Source of the DNA: Isoetes taiwanensis
Taxonomy: Eukaryota > Streptophyta > Lycopodiopsida > Isoetales > Isoetaceae
Direction of reading: 5' to 3'
DNA: 64,000 bases
Assembly: GCA_021234155.1 (NCBI GenBank)
Contig: JAJEKV010000049.1
Span: forward strand, 7,439,727 to 7,503,726
The stretch's first letter is position 1; each line of letters starts with the position of its first letter. Of the stretch, positions 1 to 11,370 are shown one piece after another. The notes under the pieces were generated by a model. That model did not search any database. It had not been told where the DNA came from and worked only from the letters and a program-made list of their open reading frames with translations. Both the position numbers and the translations under genes were made by a program.

Positions 1-1432
1 TTTTGAACCTTTTCTGCTTTTTCAAGTCTCTTATTCGCCAGTGCCCACATCTTTCGCCAGCCATACAACACAACAGTTTGTACAAGCACTTTATATAACA
101 TTTTTCTTTAATTCAAAATTCCAAATGCTCGGCCGCTGCATACCGCGTTGCATCTTTGTATAAAGCCTTATTACCACTTGCCCTTTGATCCTCGGCTTGA
201 TTCCGGCTTGGGTTTATCTGAATCCCAAATATTTTATATGAATCCACTATATCCACGCTCTCCTCTATAGAAATTTAAGATGCCCAACCTTAAGTGCCCC
301 AAAAACAATCAATTTAGTTTAGCCAAATTCACCTTCATACCTTTAGTGTGTCACAAAAGAGATAAAGTCTAAATGCTTGCGACACAGGATAGAATGACTA
401 TATCATGCATACAATAACACCGCCAATGTATAGCATCCGGGACCATACCATCTCCCTCCAGTTATTGCCACCCGGATTGTGCATACAATGGTTTTCTTAG
501 TTCACAATGACGAGAGTCTATCAAAACGCATAAAGTGATTAAATGATCATTGTTGATCTTTGGGCACAAAACCGCCGCGCCCCATTGCCTGGCATTGTTC
601 TCTTCAGCCCGCATCCACTAATTTTTACATTTACCATGGTGGCATGTAAAGTTTGGCATCTGATTGCTAATCATTATCATCCTGTAATTGTTTGGGTCTT
701 TTAAGTCACCTAATTTGTGCAAAGGGGATAACCACATTTCACACACGCCAATATGTGGAAGCCATCTCTCAAGGCTGCATTCATTAATTTCAAAAAGAAC
801 CTCATGAGTTTTCGAGGAGCCCGCCCATTTTAAACATCTACGCTACTGTACCCTAGTATTGTCTGCGGCTTTCCCATTTGCCCGATGTTTGCAACCTTCT
901 TGTACATCCTCAGCGTAAACTCCCATTTCCCACCCGGTTATACGCTTTGTCGACACATTGTCTTTATACCTGGGATATGATACAATCTAGATATATAATC
1001 CTTCCTCCTTCCCTAACACGACAAAGTGTTTTAATTTCGGTTTGATTCGATTCCAAACCTCTTGGGCTCCTTAAGCGGCTCATCCATCATTTGCAAATGC
1101 TTTTCATATAAAATTTCTTCTTCTTTGATTTTACCATCTTCATATAGTCTCTCTTAACCAGCTTCTTTTCATCTCCTTTCTTTGCTTTAAACTCTACATC
1201 GTTTAGAACACATTCCTCGTCAAAACTGACTATTACGGGCAAGCCTTTCATCTTTCTATATGGGATACATAACATTTCTTAGCGACTTCCATTACCATAG
1301 TACTAAGCAATGCACTAATGTCCCTCTGCCTTGTCGGGCCAAACTATTCTTGATGCTTGATCCTCACATATGGATTTATATTTATCGGCTTTATGAAAGC
1401 ATGACAATTTTGGGCAACCATTATCAGCTTTT
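1..1432 (-). pseudogene. LINE ORF2, reverse transcriptase segment, broken and truncated by window edge
   Basis: The RT catalytic box is recognisable near 400-411, where RC reads tat-gca-tgata; one missing base turns YADD into a frameshift. It is followed on the same strand by HTKGMKVNLAKLN (about 300-350), the segment that normally follows YADD in LINE RTs, and by the KIFGIQINPS and VLYGW segments nearer base 1. Between about 500 and 1430 I could not follow a continuous reading frame, although this is where fingers and palm motifs should lie. The protein would copy LINE RNA at the nicked target. Not functional as written. Confidence 0.65.
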
Positions 1433-2200
1433 TTAAAAATCACAAGTATTTGTTAACTTCGCAAAGAAATGAAGATGGGCATGATGATTCAGGTCTGTCA
1501 TCACCAATCTCAAAGTGTACAATCGGTCCATAAATTGTGGCCTTGCTATCACTAGATCAACCATTGCTCCTCTACATGTGAGCTTCTGCGTATTTGGATA
1601 TCTATTTACACCATTATATATTACCATGTCTAGCCACGATACTTTTATCGCGAGAAGATGATTACCTTGAGAGTAGGCCACCTTATTATTTATCCTTGAG
1701 AAACTCTATTCCACCCACATTGCATTAGCTCATTTGCATCAATCATTTCCATCCATATTGGCTCTCCATGCATGGCAATTGCAGCCTGCCTATTCCCAAT
1801 AAGCCCATTAAAAAGTCTCCATAAGGGTGTTTCCCCTTGAGACAACAATTTAAGAACATCTTGTTCCAAGTCAAAAAGGGATCATCCTATCTAGCAATCC
1901 ACCATTATAAACCCGAGTTCGTGGTGAAATAGCACCTGTGCTATAAAGACCCTTTCGATGCCATTTATTTCAATCCAAATATCTTTGTTTAGACCCATGT
2001 CCATGCACTAGTTTCACCGGATGCTTCATTTACGTCTCACATAACTTGAGGCAATGCCACCATGTCCCTTCCAATCTCGGTGTTTATAATTCCACCGCAG
2101 AGTGTACCAAATCAAACCACAATGTCTAAAGCACCCGCTCTTCCACTCTCACCACCTGCGTTTCCAAAAGAAAATTAAATCTACCTGATCAAGATATCAC
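1433..2200 (-). pseudogene. LINE ORF2, APE-type endonuclease segment, broken
   Basis: The minus-strand frame at 1433-1681 contains NTQKLTCRGAMVDLVIA followed by a PQFMDRLYTLRL segment. This matches the C-terminal half of the exonuclease-endonuclease-phosphatase domain of LINE ORF2, where a Thr/Ser-Cys stretch precedes an Asp residue and a conserved histidine. The expected SDHxP-type end is damaged (about 1460-1490). Upstream, about 1740-2110, frames read GAISPRTRVYNGGLLDRM and GNRQAAIAMHGEPIWMEM after shifts, consistent with the middle of the domain. The domain nicks target DNA for target-primed reverse transcription. Stops and shifts occur about every 100-250 bases. Confidence 0.65.
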
Positions 2201-2269
2201 ATCCTTATTTACTTTTGTTGCATTTAAAAGCTGTTTTATATTCCAACATAGAATCACGGTAGTATGTCC

Positions 2270-3222
2270 GAATTCCTATCTTTGACCTCTGTTCAACTAC
2301 CACCTTTCCACACGGCGTAAAATGCCAATAACGCCATTTTTGCTTAGCTTCCCTAAATATATACGCATCATTCTTTATGCTCTTGCTACTTGGTGGAGCT
2401 TAAATTAGAGGTCATCATTTATCCATATCTTTTTTCCTTTCAGCAAAGTTTTCTTCTTTAACACATTAATCTTATCCTCCACGGGTGAAACTTTACAATG
2501 ACATGTACGTCCCTGTTATTAGGTTTCCCAACCGAGATGCTTCATTAATACCGGCATCTACAATTTGTAGCTCTTGTCAAAAGACATCATTGCTTGATGT
2601 GGTTTCTCTTGGCTTCTTGAGGACAACCTATGATTAGAGATTCAGAGCTTTTTCCTTCTTTCTGCTCTTCCAATATATCTTTTGCAAGCTGATTTTTTAC
2701 GTATCATGTCATTTGCTATTATCCTCCTACAAGTATCGCTGGCCTGCTCTACATTAGAGGGAAAACCTTGCTTAAACATCTCAAATTCTTCTCTCATTTC
2801 CTTCTTAAATTGAGCTACTTCTTGCATCATTTTACTCTTGCATGTATCAATTTCTTGTTGAACTTGAGCAAGAAGGAAAGATTTAAGGTCGTTTACCATA
2901 CCTTGGACTATTTGACTGAAGCTCCATAGCGTTTTCATGGGGACATTGCTTGATCCATTGCTTGTCTCATATGCCCAACTGCCAGCTGCAAATCCTCTTT
3001 TGTAACTCCTCCTGCAGCTCTAAACTCCCCTGTTGCAGCCTCCACCGACCCAATTTTGCATCCCTTTTGGAATGAGTTTGCACTGGTAGCCCTTACAGTG
3101 TCGGATTTTGCTTTGAGGTTCTTTACCTCTTCCGAAATTTTCATTTTCCTTTCTCCACCAGACACCACCGAAATTTGAAATGAATTACTGCTTCGCGTGC
3201 TTGATGTCGATATCCTCTTCAT
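2270..3222 (-). pseudogene. LINE ORF1-like coiled-coil protein, broken
   Basis: Two minus-strand frames adjoin here: 2935-3222 (95 codons) and 2642-2938 (98 codons). The second is rich in Lys, Glu and Gln and reads as a coiled coil, for example QVQQEIDTCKSKMMQEVAQF. Beyond a frame break, about 2320-2440 reads KGKKIWINDDL and then MMRIYREAKQKW across a shift. Such a segment is found in LINE ORF1-type or ORF2 leader proteins, where a coiled coil is followed by a nucleic-acid-binding domain. It lies directly upstream of the endonuclease segment of the same element. I see no zinc knuckle. The assignment to ORF1 is an inference from position and the short INDDL-type motif; the coiled coil itself is seen directly. 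Confidence 0.5.
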
Positions 3223-3762
3223 GTTCGGAGGAGGAAGCGATGTGGCCCAAATCTCACATGCTTGATCGGATCATAGCTCTGTGATTCCCTGCGTAACAGG
3301 TAAGTATGGCTGCCAAGACTGCTTCCCGGCCTGGCTGAGATGCTTCGAATTCATCAAACGAGGCAGAGTCCTCCAGGCTACTATTATCAAATTGATTTTT
3401 TAGCTTTATTTTATCATTTTTATTGTGAACCTGACCTTAATTATTTGTTCTTGTGAGAACGGATGTAGACCAGTATCCCCTTTCCTTGCCCTTGTTTTAT
3501 GTGCCATTGCTGCCACTTCTTTGCTGGGCGGTCACAAGATCCTTAGGTGCCCGGTGATGCGAGGTTTGTGCGGTTTAGTCTTTGTGCAATAGTTTCAAGA
3601 ACGCTTTATTTTATCGAGAAGCACGCTCTGTTTGTTTGCGGGCCAAAATCGAGATGCTCGAGCACTTACAGACGAGTTCTGGAAGAGCCTAAAATAGTGA
3701 CAGCCCGCAGCAAGCCAAATCTGGCCACGGCTTTGCCACAGGGTTTGATTCAGACCTCTCCT

Positions 3763-3767
<5 letters not shown>

Positions 3768-3814
<47 letters not shown>
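3768..3814. repeat. (GA)n microsatellite
   Basis: Uninterrupted GA dinucleotides starting just after ccttgc. It opens the repeat unit 3768-4080, whose second copy at about 14700-15030 also begins in a GA-rich tract. Confidence 0.95.
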
Positions 3815-3815
<1 letters not shown>

Positions 3816-4080
3816 CTAGAGAGAAGATGGGCCAAAGTACAGAGAAAGTAGAAGAGAAGTGGAGCCGGTGGCTAGAGAGAAGTGGAGCAAGGCTAGAGAG
3901 AAGGAGGTGGAGCAATGGGGTCAATTTGCATTGTTTCGCGGTTGTTGAAATATTGAATGGAGATCTGAAATGAAGACATTGAAGCTACAATAATTAGTTT
4001 ATCCGTGGCAGATATTAATAATATGGAGGCTATATTTTATTTGAACAAATAATAAGTATGGTTAAAATGCTTTAGTTTTG
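3768..4080 (+). repeat. GA-headed dispersed repeat, copy 1
   Basis: After the GA tract and a gctagagagaa-rich stretch, the sequence from ggagcaatggggtcaatttg (3911) through tatggttaaaatgcttt (about 4075) recurs at 14850-15012 with small differences. The two copies have the same orientation and lie on either side of the copia element at 5637-13990. Neither copy encodes a protein I recognise. It may be the end of an older element into which the copia element inserted, or simply two members of a local repeat family. Confidence 0.75.
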
Positions 4081-4084
4081 CAAT

Positions 4085-4930
4085 GCGTAAGATACTCTTG
4101 GCACATGCCTAACGGCGCGAGGATGGGCTTGCACACAAGAGGAAGAAGAATAAATTTTGAGTGTACTAGAACTTGGCACATGCTAGATGCGAATGGGATT
4201 GCACACAAAGGAAGAAAGAATGCTTCTTGGCCTTGAGATGGGATTACACACAAGGAAGAAGAATCTCTAATTTTGAGTGTGTTAAGAACTTAACATGCCT
4301 AAAGCAAATGGGATTGCACACAAGGAAGAAGAAGGCGGCTGACTCACCACTACTTGGTACAGGTGTGCTAGAACTTGGCACATGCTACTAGTACGAGATA
4401 AGGCGCCCGAATGGGATTACACACAGAAAGAAGAAGGCTGACTCACCCTCGAATTTTGAGTGTGCTAGAACTTGGCACATGCCTCTTGGCTTGAATGGGA
4501 TTGGACACAAGGAAGAAGAAGGCGACTCACGAGGTGGACACAAGGAGCCAGAAGGCCCTAAAGCGAATGGGATTGAACACAAAGAGAAGAAGAAGCGACT
4601 CACCGGGTGGACACAAGGAAGCGAGAAAGGCGACTTCGCAGGCGACTCACGAATTGGACACAAGGAAGAAGCCGAAGGCGATTCACTTGCGAATTTTGAG
4701 TGTCTTTAGAACTTGGCACATGCTCTTTGGCAGCACCATGAGATTTGGCTTACAGGAAAAGCGAGAAAGGCGACTCACCCCTCACCCAATTTTAGAGTGT
4801 TGCTAGAACTTAGCACAGCATACTCTTGGCCCGGCGCCATGAGCACGCCGTCGAGGAAGAAGCTGATTAGGAGCACAGCATGCTCTTGGCCATGAGTCAT
4901 TTGGTACATCCTCTTGTGGCCTTGTGATGA
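4085..4930 (+). repeat. Degenerate tandem array (minisatellite)
   Basis: A unit built from a gagtgtgctagaacttggca block, then a gaatgggattgcacacaagg block, then gaagaagaaggcgactcac recurs many times with variable length, roughly 60-110 bases per unit. Clear unit starts lie near 4095, 4160, 4270, 4365, 4455 and 4700; from 4500 to 4690 the second half of the unit is amplified alone. Short open frames across it (for example 4173-4391 and 4495-4806) follow from the repeat and have no recognisable domain. After about 4800 only fragments such as gcacatgctcttggc persist. Confidence 0.85.
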
Positions 4931-5161
4931 GGCACATCTCTTGGCCGCCATGAATCAGCACATGCTGGCCCGCCATAGGTCCTGCCGTCGAGGAGAGAAA
5001 GTGGTGGCGTGCTCTTGTGTATATGAGTGCATATAGTTAGAGAGAAAGCGGTGAAGTGCCATGCTCTTGGCGGTGCTACTCGTCCCGAGGTGAAGGGGTT
5101 CGAGACACCACAGAGTAGCTAGAAGGGGTGTGGCTAAGCGAGTTGGTAGGGCAGAGAGACC

Positions 5162-5162
<1 letters not shown>

Positions 5163-5240
<78 letters not shown>
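5163..5240. repeat. Long (GA)n microsatellite
   Basis: About 78 bases of pure GA repeat. It produces open frames of alternating Ser-Leu or Arg-Glu on both strands that should not be taken as genes. Confidence 0.97.
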
Positions 5241-5245
<5 letters not shown>

Positions 5246-5636
5246 AAGGAGATGAAATGGGGAAATGGAAATTTATTATGCGTCTGGCGTGAGACCATCG
5301 GTCTAGAAGGCGTTCCATTTATCAACCATTATCAAACATTATCTCATCCAATCGTCCTCGATTAGTAGCGCATTGGTCTCCTCCTCCTTTCTCACCTAAC
5401 TCGCATTCCTCGCTAAGTGGATTACTTTTAAGAGCCATCTCGGTATTTTAATGCTTATCTGCCAAAGAAGTTGCCAAATTTTGCTAGCTGGAAGCTCAAA
5501 AATTACAACATATCGAATATCTTGTATCTGTCTCGAGATATTTACATAGGGTGGGCAGTATACAGGTACATGTGCCTAGATCCTCTACCTGTCTGCTCCA
5601 TATGTACCACAATATCTCACCTCATGTGGTATACCG
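5241..5636. other. No gene seen; copia 5' flank
   Basis: Unremarkable mixed-composition DNA between the GA tract and the 5' LTR. It contains two near-copies of a short atcaaccatt/atcaaacatt motif at about 5319-5342 and nothing else I can support. Confidence 0.6.
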
Positions 5637-6238
5637 TTTGAAAATGTTCATGCCAATTCTATGGGAAGGAGATCAACATGCTAGAATATCATATTTCTAA
5701 GGATGAACCATTAGTTAAAGCTAAGCCTAGGTTATATGATTTGTTGACCTAGGTTAATGGTTAAAATGATGAAGACATTGAGGCTACCGAACTTTATACT
5801 ATATATTTAGCATGTTGACTAGCATTACGAAGGAAAAGCGGCATAATAGAATCATGCAGGAAATACACACCTGTGTGAATCCGTTCGGTATGTGGCTCCA
5901 ATAGGCGGATCATTGTGGATATAATCATTGAGTAACATAGGCCGGTATCGGTGTGTCTTGGGATTACCCGGTATTCGGGAGAATTATCTGCTTAAGTTGG
6001 TCTATAGATCCGGTCAGCAGGTGAAGCGATGTTTTGGTCAATGGCGTGAGCATTGGAATATGAGCGATGGTTATTATTTGAATGATAATAGCTAGTTAAG
6101 TCATCATTGAATTGTGGCTATAAAACAATAGAGCTAATTGTTATAATGCATAAGTTCAAAGGATACATAGTTCTAAGGATTGCAAGCTTGTATCTTGTTG
6201 AATTTAAGGTTTAACTAATATTGATATTCCTTCATGCA
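5637..6238 (+). repeat. Copia 5' LTR
   Basis: Aligns along its length with 13421-13990. Shared landmarks are gaaaatgttcatgccaattc at the start, taagcctaggttat, ggttaatggttaaaat, gcggatcattgtggat, tggtctatagatccggtcag, gagcgatggttattatttga and ttaactaatattgatatt at the end. The start is damaged (ttgaaaatg instead of tgttgaaaatg). It is followed at 6241 by the primer-binding site. LTRs carry the promoter and polyadenylation signals of the element; I could not place a TATA box with confidence. Confidence 0.85.
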
Positions 6239-6240
6239 CA

Positions 6241-6256
6241 CGGTATCGAGCAAGGT
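6241..6256 (+). promoter_or_regulatory. Primer-binding site, initiator-Met-tRNA type
   Basis: The bases cggtatcgagcaagg just inside the 5' LTR resemble the usual plant copia site tggtatcagagc, complementary to the 3' end of initiator methionine tRNA. It has a first-base change and a missing base. It primes minus-strand DNA synthesis. Confidence 0.65.
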
Positions 6257-6269
6257 TATAATGGCAAAG

Positions 6270-7425
6270 CGTTGGGAGCCTCATTGCTAAAGTGCAATTG
6301 GGGTATACAAAGGAGGAGTCTTTGGTTTTCAAGTATGGAAGAAAAGTTGAAGAAGTCCTGAAGGTTGAAGGGTTTGTGGGATTTTTGTTTGAAGAACAAG
6401 TTCAAAGCTGTGGGAAGCTTCTAGCAGGAGAGGGAGAACTTGTACATTTCTTTGCTTTGCATCAAGAAGTTCAAACAATAGTCCTACAACTTCTAGAAGG
6501 AAGTGTAAATGGAGAATTTGCGGAGGATCGAGGAGCTCCCAAGAGGTAGAAGTCCAGTTTTTAGATGCTGAAAGGAAAGCTAAGAACTGGAGGCAAAGGC
6601 GGTAATCAAGAGCAAAATAAGCTCTAGTATTACTGCTTGGCTGAGAAAGTAGGAGGTATTATGTCTCTAAGGAGATGTGGACCTATATGTTCACAGGACT
6701 TATCAAAGTTAAAACCTCTTCTCATTTGGATGTCTTGGACAAAGGAGCTCAGAGATTTGAGTTTACTGAAATGAGATGATGTGAAGATGTGTTTGAGAAG
6801 ATTGACAATATTTCTTACACGAGATATAGGCATTTGGGAGTTCCCCTTATCCAAAGGAGTTCCAAAATAAATTCCATTGCAAGGTATTTTTCCAAAACAT
6901 AGGCGACTTGCTACCTTAGTTAGAAACATAGCTAAAGAGAAGTAGGGGAGGCTGAAAAATGAAGTAAAAGCGAGTTAAGAACAGCATAGAAGTGCTTAAT
7001 GATGATGATGAACAAAAAGTGAAATATTATTTGCTTCAAGAAGTGGAAAAGACAAAATTGGGCCTTGTTATGGTGTGATGCCTATGGGCATCTTAAAACA
7101 AACTGTCCCAAAAATTGAACAAAGAGGAACAAATGTTTCAATTGCCAAGGTTTTGGTCATATAGCAAATAATTGTGCAAGTCTAAGGACAATAGAAATAG
7201 CTTCAAACTAATGTTGTGGGGAGGAGAGGCACAATGGCAAAGGGGAACTTCGAGGTGTGAGAATTATAACTAACTCAAGAGGGAAGAGGAAAATCTGCAG
7301 CGATGAGAGATTTGGCTCTTTGAGAAAGCGGAGGGAAGAAGAGGAAATTCAAGATGAATCTTTGATGCAAAAACATCCTAAAAGCATTGTATCAGTAGTT
7401 ATGATTCAAAACTAAAGAGAAATGA
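6270..7425 (+). pseudogene. Copia gag, broken; zinc knuckles visible
   Basis: The frame 6292-6549 is open, and later frames carry a typical pair of nucleocapsid motifs. The second is intact at 7134-7175: KCFNCQGFGHIANNC, a CX2CX4HX4C zinc knuckle. The first, about 7065-7110, reads C-x-x-C then AYGHLKTNCP if one small shift is allowed. Gag packages the element RNA into cytoplasmic particles. Frame breaks separate the N-terminal part from the knuckles. Two knuckles close together are less usual in copia than one, though known in some plant lineages. Confidence 0.75.
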
Positions 7426-8660
7426 TGATCTTTATGTGTTAGATAGTGGAAATTTGAGAGAAAGCGTGATCAAGTCACCCACTAAGCTAAAAGAAAAGGA
7501 AAAATCTGCAAAGAATAGTTTTTGTGCAAATGGGGAGATGGGAATTCTGAGAAAGTTGAGCATAGCGGCTAATAGAATTATTTGATTTGAAGGAAAACCA
7601 GTGATTCTAGAAAAATGTACTTTGTGTTCAAACTTAGTAAAAATTTGATTTGATCCCACTCAATTAGTGGATCTTGAATTATCAAGTACACTTTACAGAA
7701 GCTTACTTTATAGATGTTGATGGAAAATGAAATTAAATTCTTGGCTTTAAAGCGTGTGGGAAAACTTTTCATGGTTTCAGAAATAATAAAGGTTGAATGC
7801 TATAAATCTGATTACAATGTAAGCTTGAAGTTATTGGCATGAAAGGTTAGGCCATACTCAATTTTAAATAACTTAAAGTACATGCTTAAGAAAGGCCGGA
7901 TCAATTATGAGATGAAGAAGATGAAACTTTTATATGTCTTTGGGTGTTTGAAGGAAACTTTATTGTAAGTACGCCATTTTCAAATAAAGGGAAGAGCAAA
8001 AGAAATAAATAGGTGCGTTCCACAGTGATCTATGTGGACCCTTAAACATCGAAGTATTCATGGAAAAACATATTTTATTACTTTCCCTTTGATGACTTTT
8101 CCGGAAAACAAAAGTGCTATACTTTGAAACATAAAGATAGCCTTTTGAAGCTTTTCAAAGCCTATCAAGCTGAGGTCAAAGGCAAACAGGTAAAAACTTA
8201 AATGTCTTAGAATGCGATAGGGGAGGAGAATTTGTTTAGGAAGAAATTCAAATAGTATTGTTTTACACAAATGGAATAAGAAGGCAGCTTACTTGTGCAC
8301 ATGCGCCTCGGCAAAATGGTTTGAGAGAAAGGAAAAATAGGTCTATTCTTGCTTCTGTTGAATCAATGTTGAAGCACGGGTTTGCCAAATTTCCTATATA
8401 TATGGGAGGAAAGTCCAAGCGGTATTGGAGATTCAAAACAAACTACCTTCAAAGAAGTACAAATGGGAAGGCACGGATGAATTATGGTGGTTGAACCTAA
8501 CTTTGAAAATATAAAGCATATGGATGTTTTGAGTTTTTGTTCATATCCACTGAAGAAACCAAACAAAAGCTAGATAATGAGATCCACTTGAATCTTTTAC
8601 ACTAAGCTAGGATATGATCAGCGGTCAAAGGTTGTCGCTTTTATGATCCTGGAGGAGGAA
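7426..8660 (+). pseudogene. Copia protease and integrase, broken
   Basis: Protease: VLDSG at 7436-7450 is the aspartic protease active-site motif. Pre-integrase: WHERLGHTQ at 7835-7861. Integrase core: the first catalytic Asp lies in FHSDLCGPLN (about 8009-8050), followed by GKTYFITFFDDFSGK; the second Asp lies in CDRGGEF (about 8212-8232); the catalytic Glu falls in RQNGLRERKNRSI (about 8309-8348), inside the open frame 8258-8494. That spacing fits the DD35E pattern of Ty1/copia integrase. The three parts sit in different frames with stops between them, so no working polyprotein could be made from this copy. Confidence 0.85.
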
Positions 8661-9450
8661 AATTATAACGATAGAGATGCGAATTTTGTTGAAACTAGAC
8701 TCTACAAGAGCCGGGGAATTATGGGATGATAAAAGGTTAAAGTCATGACTCAAATGATACAAGGGGCCAATCAGTTATGACAGGAATGGATGATGATAAT
8801 GATGAAAGGATACCACCTAAGGCGGACATAGGAAGCACAATCACAAAATATGGCTGAAAATGAAGCCATAGGGAATGATGACTTAGAGCACGAGAAAGTA
8901 GGTGCGCAGAAGATGCACAAAGAAGGAACAAAAAGGAAATCTGAGTAAGAGAAATTGCTGGAAGGAAATAAAATGAATCTTAGAAAATTATGGGAGACAA
9001 AGAGAAGGAAAAAGTTTAAGATTGCAAAAGAATTTTGGATGAGGAAATGAAATTAATCTTATTATGGCCAATACTTGAACCAAAGGTACCAGCTAGCTTT
9101 GAGGAAGCTATAAATTCTAAGGATGCTAAATCTTTGGAAAAAATGCAATGGAAGAAGAGATCTAGATCACTTTACAAAAGGAATTTGGAACTTTTTGAAC
9201 TTGTGGAAATAGCAAAGAAAGAACATTGTCGATAGTAAATGGTTACAAGGAAACCGAGTTGATGGGAAAATCCTATATTTATAAAGCTAAGGATTGGTTG
9301 CTCGAGGGGGTAATTCTCGGAAGAAAGGGATAGACTAGGTAAGCGTTTTCTCCTATTGTCAAATTAACAAGTGTATAAGAATGATGCTTTTGGCTTGCAT
9401 GCAAAATGCAGGCAATTTGGAAATCCACCACATAAATGTTCATAGCTGCT
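8661..9450 (+). pseudogene. Copia reverse transcriptase, N-terminal half, broken
   Basis: After an acidic linker region, the RT begins near 9080 with PASFEEAINSKDAKS, then (after shifts) a DSKW segment near 9229, KARLVARG near 9284-9308 and the KEGIDYxxVFSPIVK-type segment near 9325-9365. The last recognisable residues are GNLEIHHINVHSCF at about 9412-9450, equivalent to the copia LEIHQMDVKTAFL segment that holds the first catalytic Asp; here the Asp codon reads as Asn. The domain is then cut by poly-T at 9451. The remainder resumes at about 12336. Confidence 0.85.
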
Positions 9451-10514
9451 TTTTTTTTTTTTTTTTTTTTTTTTGAGAGCCAAGGTATTTTGGTTTTATT
9501 AATAAGTAAACATAGTCTGAGATAGGAAGAATTATCAGTCGTAAAAGGATCCCTTATGGATCGGATAGGAAGAATTTCTACCGGCTAATTTGCAGCCATT
9601 GTACGAAGAACTCTCATAAGATAACACTGTGCCAAGGTCAAGATAGCCTCAACCTCTTCCTCATTCACGTAGGAAATTATGAACATTTTCCTTTAGTCCC
9701 GGTTCGATTACTAGAGGGTCTAGTCTTCTTCCCATGTCGATGCAATTACTATGGGAATTAGCGACTTGATAAACTGATAAAGAGAATATCTCACTAGACC
9801 TTGAAGAGCCTGCAAGAGATATGTAACTAGAGAGCTGATGTTCATCATGGTAAGAAGTCTTTTAGAGTGAAGTGTAAACTTGGGTGACACCTTCTTACCG
9901 AACTTGCGTTACTATAGAGGCCATAATCGCCTTCAATTGATCGCTCACACTACCATAAAGCTTTCGGCCGAAGAAGAATGTTAAGTGAAAGGATACGTAC
10001 TAAGAATATAGCCTAACATCTTCCCGCCGTGGGATACTATCGACAGTCCTACAACAACACACTCAATGCTATAGTAACCCACCAACTCACTTCTTCTGTA
10101 CATCCACCTCTTCATTGCAAAAGAAGTACTACGATTTGAGAGCGCAATGCGGCACTAAAAGATTACAGCATAATTCCCACATTCCTGCAAAATTACTATA
10201 GGAGATACTCTTATCATTTTTTTCCGATTAAGGAAATTACCTTATAGCAGCCTCGGACATGATGTTGCACCCTAGAAATCAAATGAACCTTCACAATACA
10301 AGTATGCCAAAGTGATAGCGGCCTCTCGTCCAATGGTCAAACTAACAAAACCGCTTTGTAGTGCTTTGGCCATCTTGAGTTCCCTCGATTTGGGATGGAG
10401 AAGGAAATGGATCTAAGATAATGCTAATGCAAACAACTTCGAGAAAACCCTCCTTAAGATCACGTTCCATTACCCAAACTTGAAGATAATACCAACAAGC
10501 GTAATAAATTCGTC

Positions 10515-10650
10515 TTCGAGTTGCAATGAGTGCAACAAAAACCAGCCAACCCGCGATTGAGTCGTTTTCCGGTTGCATTGAGTGCAACAAGAACTGGGTA
10601 CAACCTGATGAGTCGCGACCTTGGTTCGCGATGAGTGCAACAAAAGAACA
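10515..10650. repeat. Three-copy 52-base tandem repeat
   Basis: The block ttgcaatgagtgcaacaa recurs at 10521, 10573 and (partly) 10627 with 52-base spacing, each followed by aaaac/gaac and a gattgagtcg/gatgagtcgcga tail. Both strands are open here (10526-10756 plus, 10342-10668 minus), which follows from the repeat period and lack of stops rather than from a known gene. Confidence 0.75.
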
Positions 10651-11370
10651 CGAGTCCATATCGTTCAAACCCGAGCAAAAAGCGAAGGTGAAAGATTTAT
10701 GCTTTAGTATTATTAAAGAACACAGTGCCGCCGGACGGAATGCACGGAATGCCTAAAACACGCATCAACTGTTCTACGGAGGCTAAGGCTGAAACTGAAG
10801 TCATTGCTAACTATCCGCCGCCGAACGCTTCGAAACATGAGCAAGAATGCAAGCGCAGTTCTTACCTAACTTAGCGGCCATGCAAAGATAAGGTGCAAAG
10901 GCGGCTATGCCTGTAGGTACTCCATCTGCAAAATCCGGTGTGAGGGATTAGGAAGAAGCTGTTTATACCCTTGCTATGCCTTACTTATTGCCGGCGGCGG
11001 CTGACTATTCGGCGCACATCCATTTTGACACACTTATCCACACCAAGCAGCGGTGACGCCGCCCGCTAAGCCCTAAAACATATATCTTCCTCGGTGCACA
11101 TTATCAGCGATTCGCCCGGCCTTTGCTTTTTAAATGCAACATTGGATGAAGAAATATTCGCTAAAGAGGCAGGCTCTTGGCTATGAACAAGGGAGAAAAT
11201 AAAGTATGGAGATTAAAAGGGGTATTAATGCGGCCTAAAGCGATCCCCTAGACAATGGTATGCTTGCATGGACAGTTTTGGAAGAAAATGGTTTTGGAAA
11301 ATTTGATAGTGATGGCAATATATATGTCGAAAGGACAATATCCCATCGATCAGAACATCCCGGATAAGCC

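Larger units (their letters stand above)
1..3235 (-). mobile_element. Non-LTR retrotransposon (LINE), minus strand, cut at window start
   Basis: Read on the minus strand, this block carries the parts of a plant LINE in the expected order: a coiled-coil ORF1-like region at 2270-3222, an endonuclease region at about 1433-2200, and a reverse transcriptase from about 1430 down to base 1, where the element leaves the window. The RT active site reads as LLYADDIVILS near 390-417 once one missing base is allowed. Further on come VDSYKIFGIQINPS (about 190-235) and LYKVLVQTVVLYGW (about 55-100), both typical of the end of LINE RTs. Frames change repeatedly, so this copy is not functional as written. 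No poly-A end or target duplication is visible because the 3' end lies outside the window. Confidence 0.8.

Noticed and set aside
4085-4930. CRISPR-like array
   Set aside because: Repeats are long, degenerate and without unique spacers; the genome is eukaryotic.
5076-5365. Open frames of Ser-Leu or Arg-Glu repeats on both strands
   Set aside because: They are direct translations of the (GA)n microsatellite.
5630-5640. Target-site duplication for the copia element
   Set aside because: Bases flanking 5637 and 13990 share only a few positions, not a convincing five-base match.
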